From Pilasporangium apinafurcum (taxonomy: Eukaryota; Oomycota; Peronosporomycetes; Pythiales; Pythiaceae): a stretch of DNA of 64,000 nt. The notes beneath the pieces are model-generated. The model did no database searches. It was not told the DNA's origin and saw nothing but the letters and a program-made list of their open reading frames with translations. The translations under genes and the position numbers were made by a program. Each line of letters begins with the position of its first letter. Within the stretch, counting starts at the first letter, position 1. This document shows positions 1-11,658 of the stretch, one piece after another. The stretch spans positions 272,699-336,698 of the forward strand of contig BCKE01000003.1 in assembly GCA_001600495.1 (NCBI GenBank), in the 5' to 3' direction.

Positions 1-264
1 CACGATTAATGGTTGTGTGTTTTGTATGTATTTTCATAGGGGTATGAAAAAGGATATGCCACGCAGCCACGTCCAGACGATTTGAAGGAGTATTTTCGTT
101 CAATTATGTACAATCCTTAGACTGCGCTAGCGGTTTCTATCTGTAGTTATTCGTCGAACTACTTCTTAGTCATTATATTTGCTAAATCCATGCAAACGGA
201 AAACAAAATGAATGACATTTCTGTCTCCCCAGCTTGTACATTGTCGATTACGCAACTTATATCT

Positions 265-1640
265 CTACTCGTCAGCAAAGATCCGTTCGACTAACTTCTT
301 CTGTTGCTCTGTAAGCTTTGTGGGAAACTTGATTTGGTGATGTACATGGAGATTGCCCTTTTGCGACGGGTAGTTGTGAATTGGCATGCCTTCACCAACG
401 ATAGAGCGCGCTTCAAAGGGTTTCGTCACTTTATTATAGACAATCTTCACGTAGCGATCGTCCAGATGGCGAATCTTCTTTTGATAGCCAAGCAATGCTT
501 CCTCCAGTGTGATCTCAAGATCATAATGTAAATCATCTCCAGCTCGACTGCAATACTAAAATGTCAGCAAGATACGACCACAATCGTATGATTTGTTCTC
601 ACTATTTTCTTACCGAAAGCGATCGTGCGGAACTTGATGAAGCCGAAAAATCACATCGCCGGGGATCATGCCAGGTCGTTGTTCGCTTTCACGTTCAAAC
701 ACTATCTGGTGGTTTGACGGCATACCGCGCTCGATTTCAGCCGTCAGCGTCTTCTCTTCCTTGACGACTTTATTGCCGTGGCAGAACGGACATTTGTGCT
801 TAAATACTTTGCCACGACCGCCACACTTGGGGCACTGCTGCTGCATCTGCACGTTGAATCCTGGCGCCATTTGCTGCTGTACCAACACAACGCCCTGACC
901 ACCGCAGGTCTTACACGTGGATGTCTTGCCGTCTTTAGCGCCTGTGCCGCGGCATTTGCGACAGATGACGTTCTTGGAGAAATGCGCCTGTTTCGTCGCA
1001 CCGTTGTACAATTCCTCCAGCGTAACAGCCACATCTACTCCAGCGTCCGGTCCGCGCGGCGTTCCGCCACCACCACCGAAAAATGCGTCGAACGGGCTCG
1101 CGTGGCGATTTCCGCCCTGTTGCTCGCGTTCGAGTCCGTCAAAGCCCTCCAGGTCGTAGGTCTGCCGCTTTTGTGGGTCGGAGAGTATCTCATACGCGTA
1201 GGCAATCTCATGGAACTTTTGCTCCGCTTCGGTATTACCAGCGTTCTTATCTATTGGAAGCAACCAGTAATGTCAATGTCAACAACCACCTCTTCAACAG
1301 GCATGTATACCACTACCATTTACCTGGATGATATTTGAGACTCAGTTTGCGATACGCCTTCTTAATCTCTGCATCAGACGCTTCCATGGTTAGGCCAAGC
1401 ACTACAGTGACATATAGAAAAGCTGCATTTAGTTAACTGGAGCGCATCAGGCATGGAAAAATAGAGAGCTGCAAACGGACAGTCGTAGAGATCTTCATGG
1501 ACATGATCGTGGTTATGCTCTTCTTCGGCATAACCGCCACCAAAACCGAAACCAAACGCATCTGCAGAGTGAGTGAACACCAGCGCAGACAGAACCACCA
1601 TTAGCAGTAGCGCGTAGCGCCCGCGTGCTGTCAGAACCAT
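265..1640 (-). CDS. ER-type DnaJ (Hsp40) co-chaperone, Scj1/ERdj3-like
   Basis: Co-chaperone that stimulates a Hsp70 ATPase, probably BiP in the ER lumen. Four exons fit in one frame: 1640-1481, 1401-1324, 1250-614, 547-265, giving about 385 aa. The N-terminus is a hydrophobic signal peptide (MVLTARGRYALLLMVV...). The J domain follows (YDLLGLTMEASDAEIKKAYR); its HPD motif is split by intron 2 (CATCCAG/ATAAG). Next come a Gly/Phe stretch and a zinc region with four CxxCxG-type repeats (CRKCRGTG, CKTCGGQG, CPKCGGRG, CPFCHGNK), then a C-terminal substrate-binding domain. All four cysteine repeats are intact, which is closer to yeast Scj1 than to animal ERdj3. The protein ends in FADE, so no KDEL-type retention signal is seen. 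A short His/Glu-rich stretch (EEEHNHDHVHED) sits between signal peptide and J domain. Family assignment is sure; ER location rests on the signal peptide. Confidence 0.92.
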
Positions 1641-2487
1641 CGTTGATAGCAGCTCCTCGAGTGTTCTTGTTCCACGTGTTTTGTCAATGTAGAAAATTGT
1701 ACGAACTTTGCGGAATTGCCAATCAACACCATCCGTTAAGTGCGTTTTTTAACAAGCAATCCGCAAGTCAAGGGAGCCAAAAACAGCCTAATTCTTAGGT
1801 TGGCCAAAATCCAAAAAATCCGCTATTCGTGCTNTACGAAAATGTGTGGCAGTTCGAAACAGATCCGTCCAAGAAAACTTGTTTCCCGTGATTATTATCC
1901 AAGTCGTAGCATCCAGAGAGGAGAACTGGTACGACAAAATTTGCATTTTCTGTCAGATGGTCATCGATTTTGCGATTCTCAAGGTCGTTCAGAACATAAA
2001 AAATACCACAATACCATTTTTGTCCAATGATATACTCTGTAGCACATAGTATGGAACTCAAGTGCTGAAGAGTGGCTTAAGACACCAACAGTGTTGCACC
2101 AATAACTCGAAGATTGCCGCCAAATTACTTGGACGACAAACACTCTTGACAATATTAGAGCTNATTTTATTCAATATGGTTAGGGTAAATGACATATATG
2201 AAACGAATTATGAATCAAAAGAAATAAAAACGATGACCATCAAGCTAAAACAATGCCAAAATGGAAGCGAATACTCATCTTTGACTGCTAATTACTCGAC
2301 AACCACTAGTTCGATTTGAACGCTGTTTGCTTTGTTCATCATTACAAATAAAAAACTATCCTATGCCAAAATATTATGTGCTAAAAGGCAGTTGCGGATT
2401 TTTTGAGTTTAGGAAAACAACTGAAAACTGGCACCGTTGGCTCGCGGATTGCTTGTTAAAGGAAGATATGTTCGTTGGGAGATGCGT
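1641..2487. other. intergenic, no gene recognised
   Basis: AT-rich stretch between the DnaJ start and the inverted-repeat element. It holds two ambiguous bases (1834 and 2163). Open frames here are short and match nothing I recognise; some may be decayed transposon sequence given the element that follows, but nothing supports that directly. Confidence 0.5.
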
Positions 2488-2870
2488 AAGACTAGACAAC
2501 CACGGAGTAGCCATCTCCGTATTATGTTCCTTGGAGTCAACTTTGCGTAGTCATGAGCAATGCATTAATCGTTATCCTCCATTTCTCCTAAATCAAAGCG
2601 ATTGTCCGGAAAGCGTGGGGCGATAGTATCGGCACGAAAGGAAGACAAAGATCACGCATACGATTGTGAGGAACACTATATAACAAAGATTTTTTCTCAA
2701 TGTAGGAGAATCAACCATGCGATGAAGCACCAGAAAGCCTTTCAGTGTCCTCACTGCAAGTTCGTCCTTGCTAAAGATGCCAATGCTACTAGGAACATCT
2801 TTCTCAAGAATGAACACTTATTCATTGGGTCCAGATGTCGGAGCTGTCTACTCCGTGGTTGTCTAGTCTT
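2488..2870. mobile_element. 383-bp inverted-repeat (foldback/TIR-like) element holding a TnpB/Fanzor tail
   Basis: Positions 2488-2510 and 2848-2870 are perfect 23-bp inverted repeats (outer end AAGACTAGACAACC). With mismatches the match extends inward to about 2519 and 2839. The interior encodes the zinc-finger end of a TnpB/Fanzor-type nuclease (see next entry). Perfect 23-bp arms about 340 bp apart are not expected by chance. They look like terminal inverted repeats of a non-autonomous DNA transposon, or an inverted duplication made by rearrangement of one element end. I could not identify a target-site duplication beside the arms. Confidence 0.65.
2668..2823 (+). pseudogene. TnpB/Fanzor nuclease C-terminal zinc-finger fragment
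   Basis: The translated fragment carries SQCRRINH, then KAFQCPHCKFVL and AKDANATRNIFLKNEH. This is the standard C-terminal block of TnpB/Fanzor proteins: the second CxxC of the zinc ribbon followed by the RuvC-III D-x-N-A-x-R-N motif. In the family the start usually reads T-K-x-C-S-x-C; here the first Cys position is Phe, and the usual D-R-D is A-K-D. Nothing upstream restores the RuvC-I or RuvC-II regions, so this is a short relic lying inside the inverted-repeat element. The same NIF-x-KNEH ending recurs in the fragment near 33.8 kb, which suggests one family. Confidence 0.75.
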
Positions 2871-3047
2871 GGTCAGTTTTTACTGGCTGAGTCGGACCCA
2901 AACAACATGATAGAAGATACTCCCTGAGGTACTATAGTATCTCATATGATCCCTGGGGTGAAGGAAGAATCGTACCCATAAGCAACTAGATGAACGCATC
3001 ATATATTATCGTCTTACACAAGTAACGTTATCGTGTGTTTGTCTGTC

Positions 3048-4826
3048 TTAAATATGCGTATCGTCATCGGCACCGCAGCCACGACCACCCGCCAACCGGA
3101 GGCAGGAAGTGGACTCGTTGACCGAAAGCACATGGATGGTGATGGAATATACGAGCGCTGCCAGTAATAACGCGAGCAGCCCTACGGCGTTGCGTGTAGA
3201 TGTGCCACTGTGTTTCTTCCACTCACGGGCCTCATTAGCATGTCGTGGCAGCACCAGTAGCCAGCCGAGCGACAGCACCTGACAGAGGTACGCTATAGCG
3301 AATGTGACAGTCGCGTGCCACCGCACGCGCGTCGTATCAAGCATGATGTCCTGGTTCGTGATGTCGAACTGTGCATCAATGTATTTGGTGAGCGTGAGAC
3401 CAAACGCACCCGATAGGAACGCGATGGCTGTGACTATCGATCCCATGGCATCCTCCATGCCTGGCTCAGTGATCTCACTCAAAATGACGTTGAAGATGAC
3501 ATAATCGAGGCAGGACGGGATAGCCTCCATCACGGGCATGCCGATCCAGAACCACTGGCTGCGCACGATGTTCCAGATAGTGAACATGGTCGCACCGCAG
3601 TCCATGAAGAGCAAGATGCATGTCGCAGCGAGCAACACAAGACGGTAGTTAATGTTCCAGCCTTTGCGATCAGCATAACTGAGGAATCCCAGCACGACGG
3701 CCGTCGATACAAAGCTCACGACGTTGTCGTTGAGTGGTTGCACATGCGCCCAATAGAAAGCAATGGGGTTAACGCCTGTGGCGCTGACACCAGCAAAAAT
3801 CCCGCCCAAGAAACGGCACAGAAGCACGAAGTTGACAGCGCGGTTGTTTAATAGCTCCCATATATCTCCAAAAGACTTTTGAAACGAATAACGCTCGTGT
3901 TTGTGCTCGGTGACGGTCCACCACCCGAAGAGTATAGGTAGAAGTGACAGCAGTCCAAAAATGAGCATGTTGTCAACGTACTCCAGGGTGAAGTCGAAAT
4001 CTCCACCGTAGTCCCAGCCGCTCATGCTCACACCCATGTATAGGAACGTGGCAAGCATAGCCTGGAAGCGCAATTGGGTCATGGTCTCGACTAGTATTTC
4101 GTTCCCACCCTTAGCAACGTAGAAATGTTGTCTCTGCAGGTCTTTGAGCAGTGCGTCAGCGGCCACATCGGCGATGACGTAGCCAATTGTGGCAATGGTC
4201 ATGTACATGACATACATGGCGCCGTAGGATGGAGCATTGAAGTTGATGAGCTTCAGCTGTGCAGCATCCATCTTCGAGAGTGGTGTGCCAACAAAATCCT
4301 TGGCGCGCTCAATGAAGAATGGCGCTGGTTGATCGTAGTGATGAATGGTAATCAATGCTGCCGCACAGATGGCCCAACCAAGCAATACGTACGGTCGCTT
4401 CAGATACCCACCAAACAGCGGAAGGGAGTTCAGAAGAATATTGATGAATGGCTTAAGCATCCACGGCAGCGCCAGCATCGTTCGGGCCGATAACGTCTGT
4501 GTACCTTCCATGTTGAGATTATTGGTCAGAAATGGGAAAACGGTGAGCGGTAAACCAGCAGAAATGACACCAACGACACAGCTGTGTACTGCCAGACCGA
4601 ACCAGCGGCGGTCGAAGACACCGACCGAAATTTTCTGACTAGGACTTTCAATCCCTGGTTGTAGGAGCGCTGAGGGCGATTCAACCTCGCCATAAGGTGG
4701 GGTGGTTGTGGCAACATCGTGCTCATGCAGCGTCTTGGCGCTCAGCTCATGTTCGTGACGAGAGATGCTCGAATACGAGAGACGGTCAAAAATGTCTTTG
4801 GTGGCCGGATCCACGAAGCGAATCAT
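3048..4826 (-). CDS. BT1/FBT-family (folate-biopterin transporter) membrane protein
   Basis: Single-exon membrane transporter of the BT1/FBT branch of the major facilitator superfamily. Members move folates or pterins; in oomycetes the family is greatly expanded and the substrate cannot be read from sequence. The ATG at 4826 (MIRFVDPATKDIFDRLSY) gives 592 aa. The reading frame extends nine more codons upstream but only to a GTG, so I chose the ATG. A cytosolic N-terminus of about 75 residues is followed by FDRRWFGLAVHSC, the conserved entry to the first membrane segment, and about twelve hydrophobic segments. ALPWMLKPFINILLNSLPLFG and KRPYVLLGW match the conserved first half of FBT proteins. 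The long C-terminal tail after the last segment is low in recognisable motifs. Confidence 0.85.
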   Translation of the reverse strand: MIRFVDPATKDIFDRLSYSSISRHEHELSAKTLHEHDVATTTPPYGEVESPSALLQPGIESPSQKISVGVFDRRWFGLAVHSCVVGVISAGLPLTVFPFLTNNLNMEGTQTLSARTMLALPWMLKPFINILLNSLPLFGGYLKRPYVLLGWAICAAALITIHHYDQPAPFFIERAKDFVGTPLSKMDAAQLKLINFNAPSYGAMYVMYMTIATIGYVIADVAADALLKDLQRQHFYVAKGGNEILVETMTQLRFQAMLATFLYMGVSMSGWDYGGDFDFTLEYVDNMLIFGLLSLLPILFGWWTVTEHKHERYSFQKSFGDIWELLNNRAVNFVLLCRFLGGIFAGVSATGVNPIAFYWAHVQPLNDNVVSFVSTAVVLGFLSYADRKGWNINYRLVLLAATCILLFMDCGATMFTIWNIVRSQWFWIGMPVMEAIPSCLDYVIFNVILSEITEPGMEDAMGSIVTAIAFLSGAFGLTLTKYIDAQFDITNQDIMLDTTRVRWHATVTFAIAYLCQVLSLGWLLVLPRHANEAREWKKHSGTSTRNAVGLLALLLAALVYSITIHVLSVNESTSCLRLAGGRGCGADDDTHI

Positions 4827-6209
4827 GTGTGCGAACCCCTGCGGTCGTTTCACGCGCGCAGCGGAGCGACTTGGGAAGTGAACGCCCGTGTGAATGACGG
4901 GGTGTGCTGTAAAATGAGAAGAAAGAGCAGGAGAGGAGACAACGAAGGGATGAGAGGGGAATAGTTAATGAGAGTGGGAGAGGATGAGACGGGAGTACCA
5001 CAGTCGTCCGTTCCGAAATGGGTACCGTATAAGATTCTTAATTTAATATTTAGTTGTAGTTGTAACAGCCATAAATGTGCTGAATGTATCCACAGAATAG
5101 AAAGTATGGGTTTACATTTTTGTCTTTTGTGAATTGAAAGCGAGGCTTCAAAAGATAACACGTTTCTGACATAGTGGTAATACGATTCAAGTAGAATAAG
5201 TAGCCGCTCATAAGTGTAATTTTCCTATTTATTCGCGCTGAAGCTCGATTCTAGGGGCAACGCTGTTGTGAAGGTTTTAGTAATAGAACGGCTTTTGATC
5301 GCGATTTCAAGGAGTAAAAGTTTCCATACTTTGCTGTTGAACCAAATATAAGATGCAATCTCTCGCATAAGGTCTGTATGTAGGTGAATGAATCATTCGA
5401 TGTTGCACGATATATATATACATCTTTTACTGCTGGTAGAAACAATTACGACTGTCCACGAAATTTTTGGGAACTGATAACAGAAAATTAAATTTAAGAA
5501 TCTGTTAATCGATTATGCTGCGTCTTCCTGTGGTGAGACTCCCTAGCCCTGCTCACATCTCAACGTTTATGTACTGGCATTATCTGGTAATTTACCAGAC
5601 GAGATCTCGACGCAATGCGATCCTATCTCACCTCCGCCATCTATATTTCCGACGATGAGGACAATTTCTCTCTCTCTATAGCACGCGCTGGACTTAAATA
5701 TGAATATTCAGCGAGCCATTTGGTATCGTATCGACGTGTTTGTTTGTTGCATACCAGCAATGCTTTAATGGGGTCCTGAGAACCGCCATTTTGCTTTCTT
5801 CCAAGTTTGTTCCAAACGAGTGAAATATTCCCAACCAAGGCAACGATTAGTCTGCGTATGGGATCATCTTGTCGGACTCAGCATAAGTGGGTGGCTTCCT
5901 TCTTCTGATACTGTAAGCCTTCACCTCAACCAATCTCTTCAACATCCAACTTCAGATCACTCATTACCCACTTAGCAATGACAGACTTCGTAATCACAAT
6001 GCCATTCTTCAACTAGCTTCGGTGGAGATAATGTGAGACAGCTCACAAACTTCACAATCCAATACATACTCGTCTGCTATCTCAGTTGCTGCACAATAAT
6101 ATATTAGCGACTCATGTCATTGATTACTCCGTGTCGATGACTTATCCAGTTAAGTAAAGATCGTGTTCGTGAGAGAGCACAAATCCGCCTCAAGCATACT
6201 TTCTCTGTG
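4827..6209. other. intergenic, no gene recognised
   Basis: About 1.4 kb between the FBT transporter start and the epsilon-tubulin stop. Only short open frames occur on either strand, with no recognised domain. A small perfect palindrome (TCTGGTAA-T-TTACCAGA) lies near 5583-5599. The promoter of the transporter gene must lie at the left end. Confidence 0.5.
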
Positions 6210-8131
6210 CTATAACAGCGGCTGCAATCGCCGGGTTGTGCGACTGGATTCTGGGGAATGAAATGCATAGGCAGACTTTTCAAGCTTGTCATACTCATCT
6301 ATCAAGTACATGACGTTCTCCAGTGCCTCGTCTAACCGTGCTTTGTCCATATATTCGGTGTAGTGATGCATATGTGCCTTCCGGACATAGAGTTTGCGGA
6401 AGCGACTGCGCAACCGCTCAAAGGTGTCGCGGATGCAGCAGTTGTTGGAAAGGCAGAGTAAAGATGACCGCTGACCAATGGGTGGGACCGAACAGAGGCC
6501 GACTTTGAAACCTTCCTGGTTCCAGTGGATCATGCGCACTTCAGATTGCAGCCGCTGAATATTGGTGTTGATATCCGAGACCTCTACGTTCCCACGCAGG
6601 AAAAGCCCACAGGCCAAGTAGACACTGGTACGTGGATTCGTTCGAATCAACTGGTGATCTCTATTTAGATTAAAAATCATAACAGCATTAGCCCACCCAT
6701 CATTACTGTTGGCTAAAGAGTGAGGGTAATCAACAAACTTACTTTTGGAACGCGTCAGAAAACATTTGGTTGGTTCTTCGCATCTGTTGACGCGGATCCA
6801 CAGTTGTGAACATCGGGCTCATACTTGATAGGAGGAAGTGCAACTTTGGGAAGGGAACGAGATTGGTCGTAATTTCATTTAGATCGACATTCAACGACCC
6901 CTCGAACCGCATAGAACTGGTCAAGTTCGTCAGTAATCGCGCGACGATGTTGTTCATCTCACCAAAGGCACTCGTAGCTTGCGCTGGTATAGTCACCGCT
7001 TTTTTCGCTGAAGCCACTGGTTTCTTCCTTCTATGCGTTGAACCAGCCGAGGTTGGCGCTGATGATGCATCATGCTGTCTCCCAGTTTTGTAAAGATGCT
7101 CCAATGCCTTCAAGTCAATGTGTTCGGATAATCGCGAGCCTTGCACAACTGGGGCATTTGCTGAGGAAGAATTTTCAAGAGAGGATAACGACGACGCTGT
7201 CGATGAACTGCGATCAATCTTAGCGCATATATCAATCAGTGCTTCGTTTTCAATTGGTAACACGCAATCTGCGTGTTCAGTCAGCTCTCGTAGTGCCAAC
7301 ACACTATTATAAGGCGATGTGATGACGTCGTCATCTTCGGAGGGGAAGATGACGGTATTGAAACGATATACATCTGGATATTCATCCGCCAACAGACCCA
7401 GAATGTATGTTCCCAATCCAGAGCCTATGAGTTTGAACATAGACATGTTTAATTACAATGGATAACGCACTCTCAATCACAGGCATCGCGCATTACTTGC
7501 CTACTCACCTGTGCCTCCACCCATGGAGTGAATTACGAAGAAGGATTGCAACGAGTCACATAGTTCTACAGCACGATGCAGTTTTTGTAGAAGCTCATTC
7601 CTATACTTCGGTCCGTACAGACAATGTCCGTGCGCCCTATTCACATCATCCGCAATACGATTAAATACCAGCACCACTAGGCCATTTCCGTGCTGGTAGT
7701 TTGACCTGCTTCACCTACCAGTTATTACCTGCACCAGAGACATCGGTGAGGAATTGCTGCTGGTCGAAAAGCTCCCCCAATGGCCCTGCTAGTGTCTCCG
7801 TCACTGGTCCCTGCTCCATGTCCACCAAAATTGCGCGCGCTTTTAGAGACTTAATGGTGGCAGTACCGTTTGCAAAGGGTATGTCCACAGGGTCAGAGTA
7901 GCGTGTGTCAACATTGCGGAAGAACGTGCTCATGCTTTCATCAAATAGCGCTCTCTTCGCTTGCTATGGAGAAAAGTAAGAATATAATAAATAAACTGAC
8001 AGAACGCTAGAATAGAGCAAATGCGGGAGTACACTCACTCGAGCATGTTCCTCCAGCGCCAGTTGCCAGAACTGTCGACCGATCTGGTTGCCGCATTGCC
8101 CCACTTGCAGTGTGATCAACTCGCGCGGCAT
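6210..8131 (-). CDS. TUBE1: epsilon-tubulin
   Basis: Centriole/basal-body tubulin needed for triplet microtubules. Five exons fit one frame: 8131-8039, 7963-7719, 7636-7509, 7424-6743, 6660-6210, about 532 aa against 475 in human. It starts [18 protein letters not shown], the tubulin nucleotide-binding start. The epsilon-specific [10 protein letters not shown], [18 protein letters not shown] and SMGGGTGSGLGT (split by intron 3) follow, then [50 protein letters not shown] and [14 protein letters not shown]. The extra length is a Ser/Thr/Ala-rich insert between CAKIDR and MNNIVARLL (about 7222-6975), a position where human TUBE1 has a shorter loop. Presence of this gene implies a lineage that still builds basal bodies with triplets. 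Confidence 0.95.
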
Positions 8132-9370
8132 CTCGCTGTTTCAAGCAGCTATTTATTGGGTACTCTTCAAGTGGACCACGCATTTATATTTATTTATGGG
8201 CTAAATACGGATCTGATACAGTGTATCCTAAATGCGCTGACAATGAGCAATACAACAGTAATGTGGCGGCAGCAGTGCGCGTGTTAGCACAACTAAATGC
8301 CCACGTGTGCAACGTGTTCACCTACTGCAGTCATCACTCACTGCTGCCAGTTTGTTTACGTTTTCTTCCCTTTTCTCACCAATCGGCCAGTGAGCCACAA
8401 ACCCCACAGGAATTCACACTTGATCTCAGTGCACTGGTTGCGCTTCGAGTTCTTGTATTTACCGCCCACGGTCTGTAGACGCAACGCAAGATTTGTGTGG
8501 GCTAGAGGATAGTATGTCTGTGATATTGTATACGGTGACGTTTCGTCAACTGACTGTATGTTGGCATTGTCTGTAGTTTGTCTTCGTTCCTTCACGTGGC
8601 GAGTGACTGTCTATGCCCGGTGATCCACTGTAACAGAAAAATTTCAACCCATATTGACTACCGATCCTTGATCTTAGCCACAGGTATAATGGACACTAAA
8701 AATTAGGAAGAGTGGGACTTGACAAACCACTTGATATTAAGCAGAAATTCTTCTCTTAACCGCAAAAGAAATACATTGTCTCATGCTTGACCCACAAAAT
8801 GGCAACCGGATCTCTCTATCGACAATCTCAACGGCTTCTCATCTGAACAAAAAAAAACAAAACACTTCGGTGTACGGATAGAAGCTGCCAGATTCACGTA
8901 CAGAAGTGTTATTGATCATCTATCTACGGAAAATCCAAAAAGTAGCAAATGTATTGCATATGTTGTGATGAGCCCCAGAGCTTATCACGCAACCAATTGT
9001 GCGTAAATTAGTTTGAAGATTCTTGATGGATGCAGGATGACGCTTTTAGGAATGTTCTAGTCGTTGTTTTCGCTTTTTGAAACTATTATCCGGTTTTTCT
9101 GAAGATATGTATACTTCCTCCTCAAAATGTCTATCCCACACTTCAGCTATACTGTTATATATCCGGCTTCACATATCTGTGTTCAACATTTTCAATTTGT
9201 GTCCATCACCCTGCTCGCTTACTCAGACATCTTCTCCTTTCAGCACATGAGGGGTGGACAAGGCATTGCTGCTGCGTCTCTGGCACGCATGAAGTCTGCA
9301 ACACGCATGGACTAGCTGTCTGTTATGATACACTACCGCTGTTCATTCCTAATTTTGCGCTCAACTAGTG
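8132..9370. other. intergenic between divergent genes
   Basis: About 1.2 kb separating the epsilon-tubulin start from the start of the C2H2 zinc-finger gene. It must hold both promoters. Short open frames lack recognised domains. I see no RNA gene or clear repeat in it. Confidence 0.5.
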
Positions 9371-10180
9371 ATGTTGACTCTCCACCAACAACCATCCACT
9401 TCCGTCGTTACCATGCTCATGCCCGCTCATGCAACCAGTGTACCACTACCATACACCATGTACAGTGGCCCCTACTCTCCCCATGAGTATTCATCGACGT
9501 CATCATCTTCCTCTTGGGCTCCAGCTGCAGCTACTCGCCAACATAACGTGGATGACCGTCCCTTTGTCTGTGACGTGCTACACTGTGGCCGCCGATTCAA
9601 TCGCAAGTTCACGCTCGGCGAGCATATGAAGACCCACACGGGTGAAAAGCCATACGTGTGTCCTGTGAAGGAATGCAGTAAACGTTTCACAACGTCTGGC
9701 AACCTTGCACGCCACAAGCGCCTACACGCATCCATCAAACCCTTTGAGTGTACCGTCGCTGAGTGTCGCCGGTCATTCCCGAACGAAGAGAAACTTCAGA
9801 AACATATCAATATCCATGTCGCTGGCAAAACACACACATGTAGTGTGATTAACTGCCAGAAGTCGTTCAGTACAGCCGGAAACTTGACACGGCACACGAA
9901 ATTGCACCATCCGGAGCTGTTGACGCACAAGCAGCTCGGATTTCCTCTGCATTCGACTTTCGCCCGTGCAGCTGTTGCTCCTGCCTCTAGTGGAAATGAT
10001 GCGCATTCACTGGAGTTACTCTTTGCTCCAGCCAGTGCTAGCGCAGTTCCTGTGCTCCAGAGGCCGTTTGACCCGTTTGGATCTGCGATTTGTTTCCAAC
10101 CGTACCCCGTCACGAATAGTACTGCGCTATTGGACGACGCCATCCTCTTCCAATTACCAGCACCATCCACTCGACGGTGA
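9371..10180 (+). CDS. C2H2 zinc-finger protein, TFIIIA/Kruppel type
   Basis: Putative DNA-binding protein of 269 aa on one exon, with start ATG at 9371 (the frame's earlier start codon is a GTG). After about 60 residues of Ser/Pro/Thr-rich N-terminus there are four tandem C2H2 fingers: CDVLHCGRRF...HMKTH, CPVKECSKRF...HKRLH, CTVAECRRSF...HINIH and CSVINCQKSF...HTKLHH. Each has the CX4C...HX3H spacing of the TFIIIA class, and the linker TGEKPYVCP between fingers 1 and 2 is canonical. Fingers 2 and 4 share F(S)T(A/S)GNL(A/T)RH recognition helices and would prefer similar subsites. The C-terminal 100 residues are Ala/Ser/Pro-rich and low in complexity, possibly a regulatory region. Target genes cannot be inferred. 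Confidence 0.85.
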   Translation: MLTLHQQPSTSVVTMLMPAHATSVPLPYTMYSGPYSPHEYSSTSSSSSWAPAAATRQHNVDDRPFVCDVLHCGRRFNRKFTLGEHMKTHTGEKPYVCPVKECSKRFTTSGNLARHKRLHASIKPFECTVAECRRSFPNEEKLQKHINIHVAGKTHTCSVINCQKSFSTAGNLTRHTKLHHPELLTHKQLGFPLHSTFARAAVAPASSGNDAHSLELLFAPASASAVPVLQRPFDPFGSAICFQPYPVTNSTALLDDAILFQLPAPSTRR

Positions 10181-11658
10181 TGATGGGCCGCATTGGATAA
10201 CGCAATTATACTATGTATGCATGTGTATTAGACAGAAGCAATTATAATTTTTTTGAAATGAATGTAGTCGTTAGCGCATCTTCCATTATCATTCATTTTG
10301 GGAGCTAAAACTGGTATCACGAAAGGATTATTGTGGTCACCAAGTAGGGTAAAATTGTGAAAATTCACGTTTGTTGATTGGCTGAGTGTACAAACAATAT
10401 AACCATATTTTAAGTTAGATTTTGTACTCATTTCCAATAAAAAATTGCATAAAATATCGTGAAATGAGGAAAAAGGTATTACATAGATCTGATTCCAGTA
10501 GTAATTCCCTCATATTTGGAACCATATCGAAATTAAAATAGTTAAATGAGGGTACTAAGGACTAAGGGTTTCAGAATCAGTGTTTGGATGCAATAAAATC
10601 GCATTCGTTATGGCTACAATGAAGAGTATCGTTGTATAGAGGATAATTACCGCATAGCGATAGAGCCATCGCCGATTTTCGCGTAAACCACGGACATATT
10701 GACGACTCGAGCATTAGTGTACTACTTAGTATATCCTCTTTTACTCTTATGCAGTACTAGATAACGGTCTTTCTTCGATTGAACAAGTTTATTTTTTATA
10801 AACACGTTTGATCTAATGCTTCTTGCATTGGCTAAATGCGCTGTAACAGGATGCTGTTACAAGTGATATGTACACTTAATCAAATTGATGTTCAATTATA
10901 TATCACATTCAATGGGTCTAGAAATGGGTCAAACCCAAATGGATTTCATAAAGTACGATTTTTGAACTACTAAATGCGGTTGCGCATTGTTTACAATTAT
11001 TCCGTAAATAAATATTATTAAACATGGAAGATATTGCACTGCTATTCTTGTACTATTAAATAAAAAATTCTATAATATAGTAATTTTTAGGTTGAGCTCA
11101 ACACTCGAATATCGGTCGCATTTTTTTAGGTAGGTATTAAAACCAATAACCCAATTCCTACATGCACACTACAAGCTAGTAAAAGAGCTACTGATTATGA
11201 TCAATCACGTGTAATGGCTATGGGCAATGACAAGTTTGGATATTCATTTAGTGTTCCGTGCGATTGTGCTTCATCGACATCTTAGATAACAACGTGGTGA
11301 ATATCATGCTGCTACGTCAAAAGTTTATAAGCACACAAACGTATGATCTGCTTTACCACAAACAACAACAAAAATATATACATTCAGATCTGTCGAGCAA
11401 TTCCTCACTTATTGATGAGATTTGTGATGGCATAAAGATTGTAACTGGTATGCTACGTGAAACGACACACAACACAATCCTACTGCCAAGCCACGCGAAG
11501 CTCTTGGGTTTTGTTGCTGTTGTGTTTGAAGCTGGTGATTAGTCTCAGATACCACCATATTCTAAATCTGATAATGAATCTCCAAGAAGGTCTGATTCTG
11601 GTCTGAAAAGCGGGGGGAATGGGCATCAGCAAACTGAAACAGGAACTCGCACGTGACA
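10181..11658. other. AT-rich intergenic
   Basis: About 1.5 kb of AT-rich DNA between two plus-strand genes. No domain is recognised in its short frames. It has a small perfect hairpin near 10842-10863 (TGTAACAG, 4-nt loop, CTGTTACA) and a patch with repeated AATGGGTC words around 10909-10945 that resembles the GGGTC/ACCCG-rich patch near 58.0 kb. Confidence 0.5.

Noticed and set aside
4827-4853. N-terminal extension of the FBT transporter (KRPQGFAH)
   Set aside because: It would begin at a GTG codon; eukaryotic initiation there is unlikely and the next codon in frame is an ATG.
11258-11542. 94-codon plus-strand frame upstream of the ZIP gene
   Set aside because: No recognised motif, AT-rich codons and no supporting splice structure; could be a 5' exon but nothing shows it.
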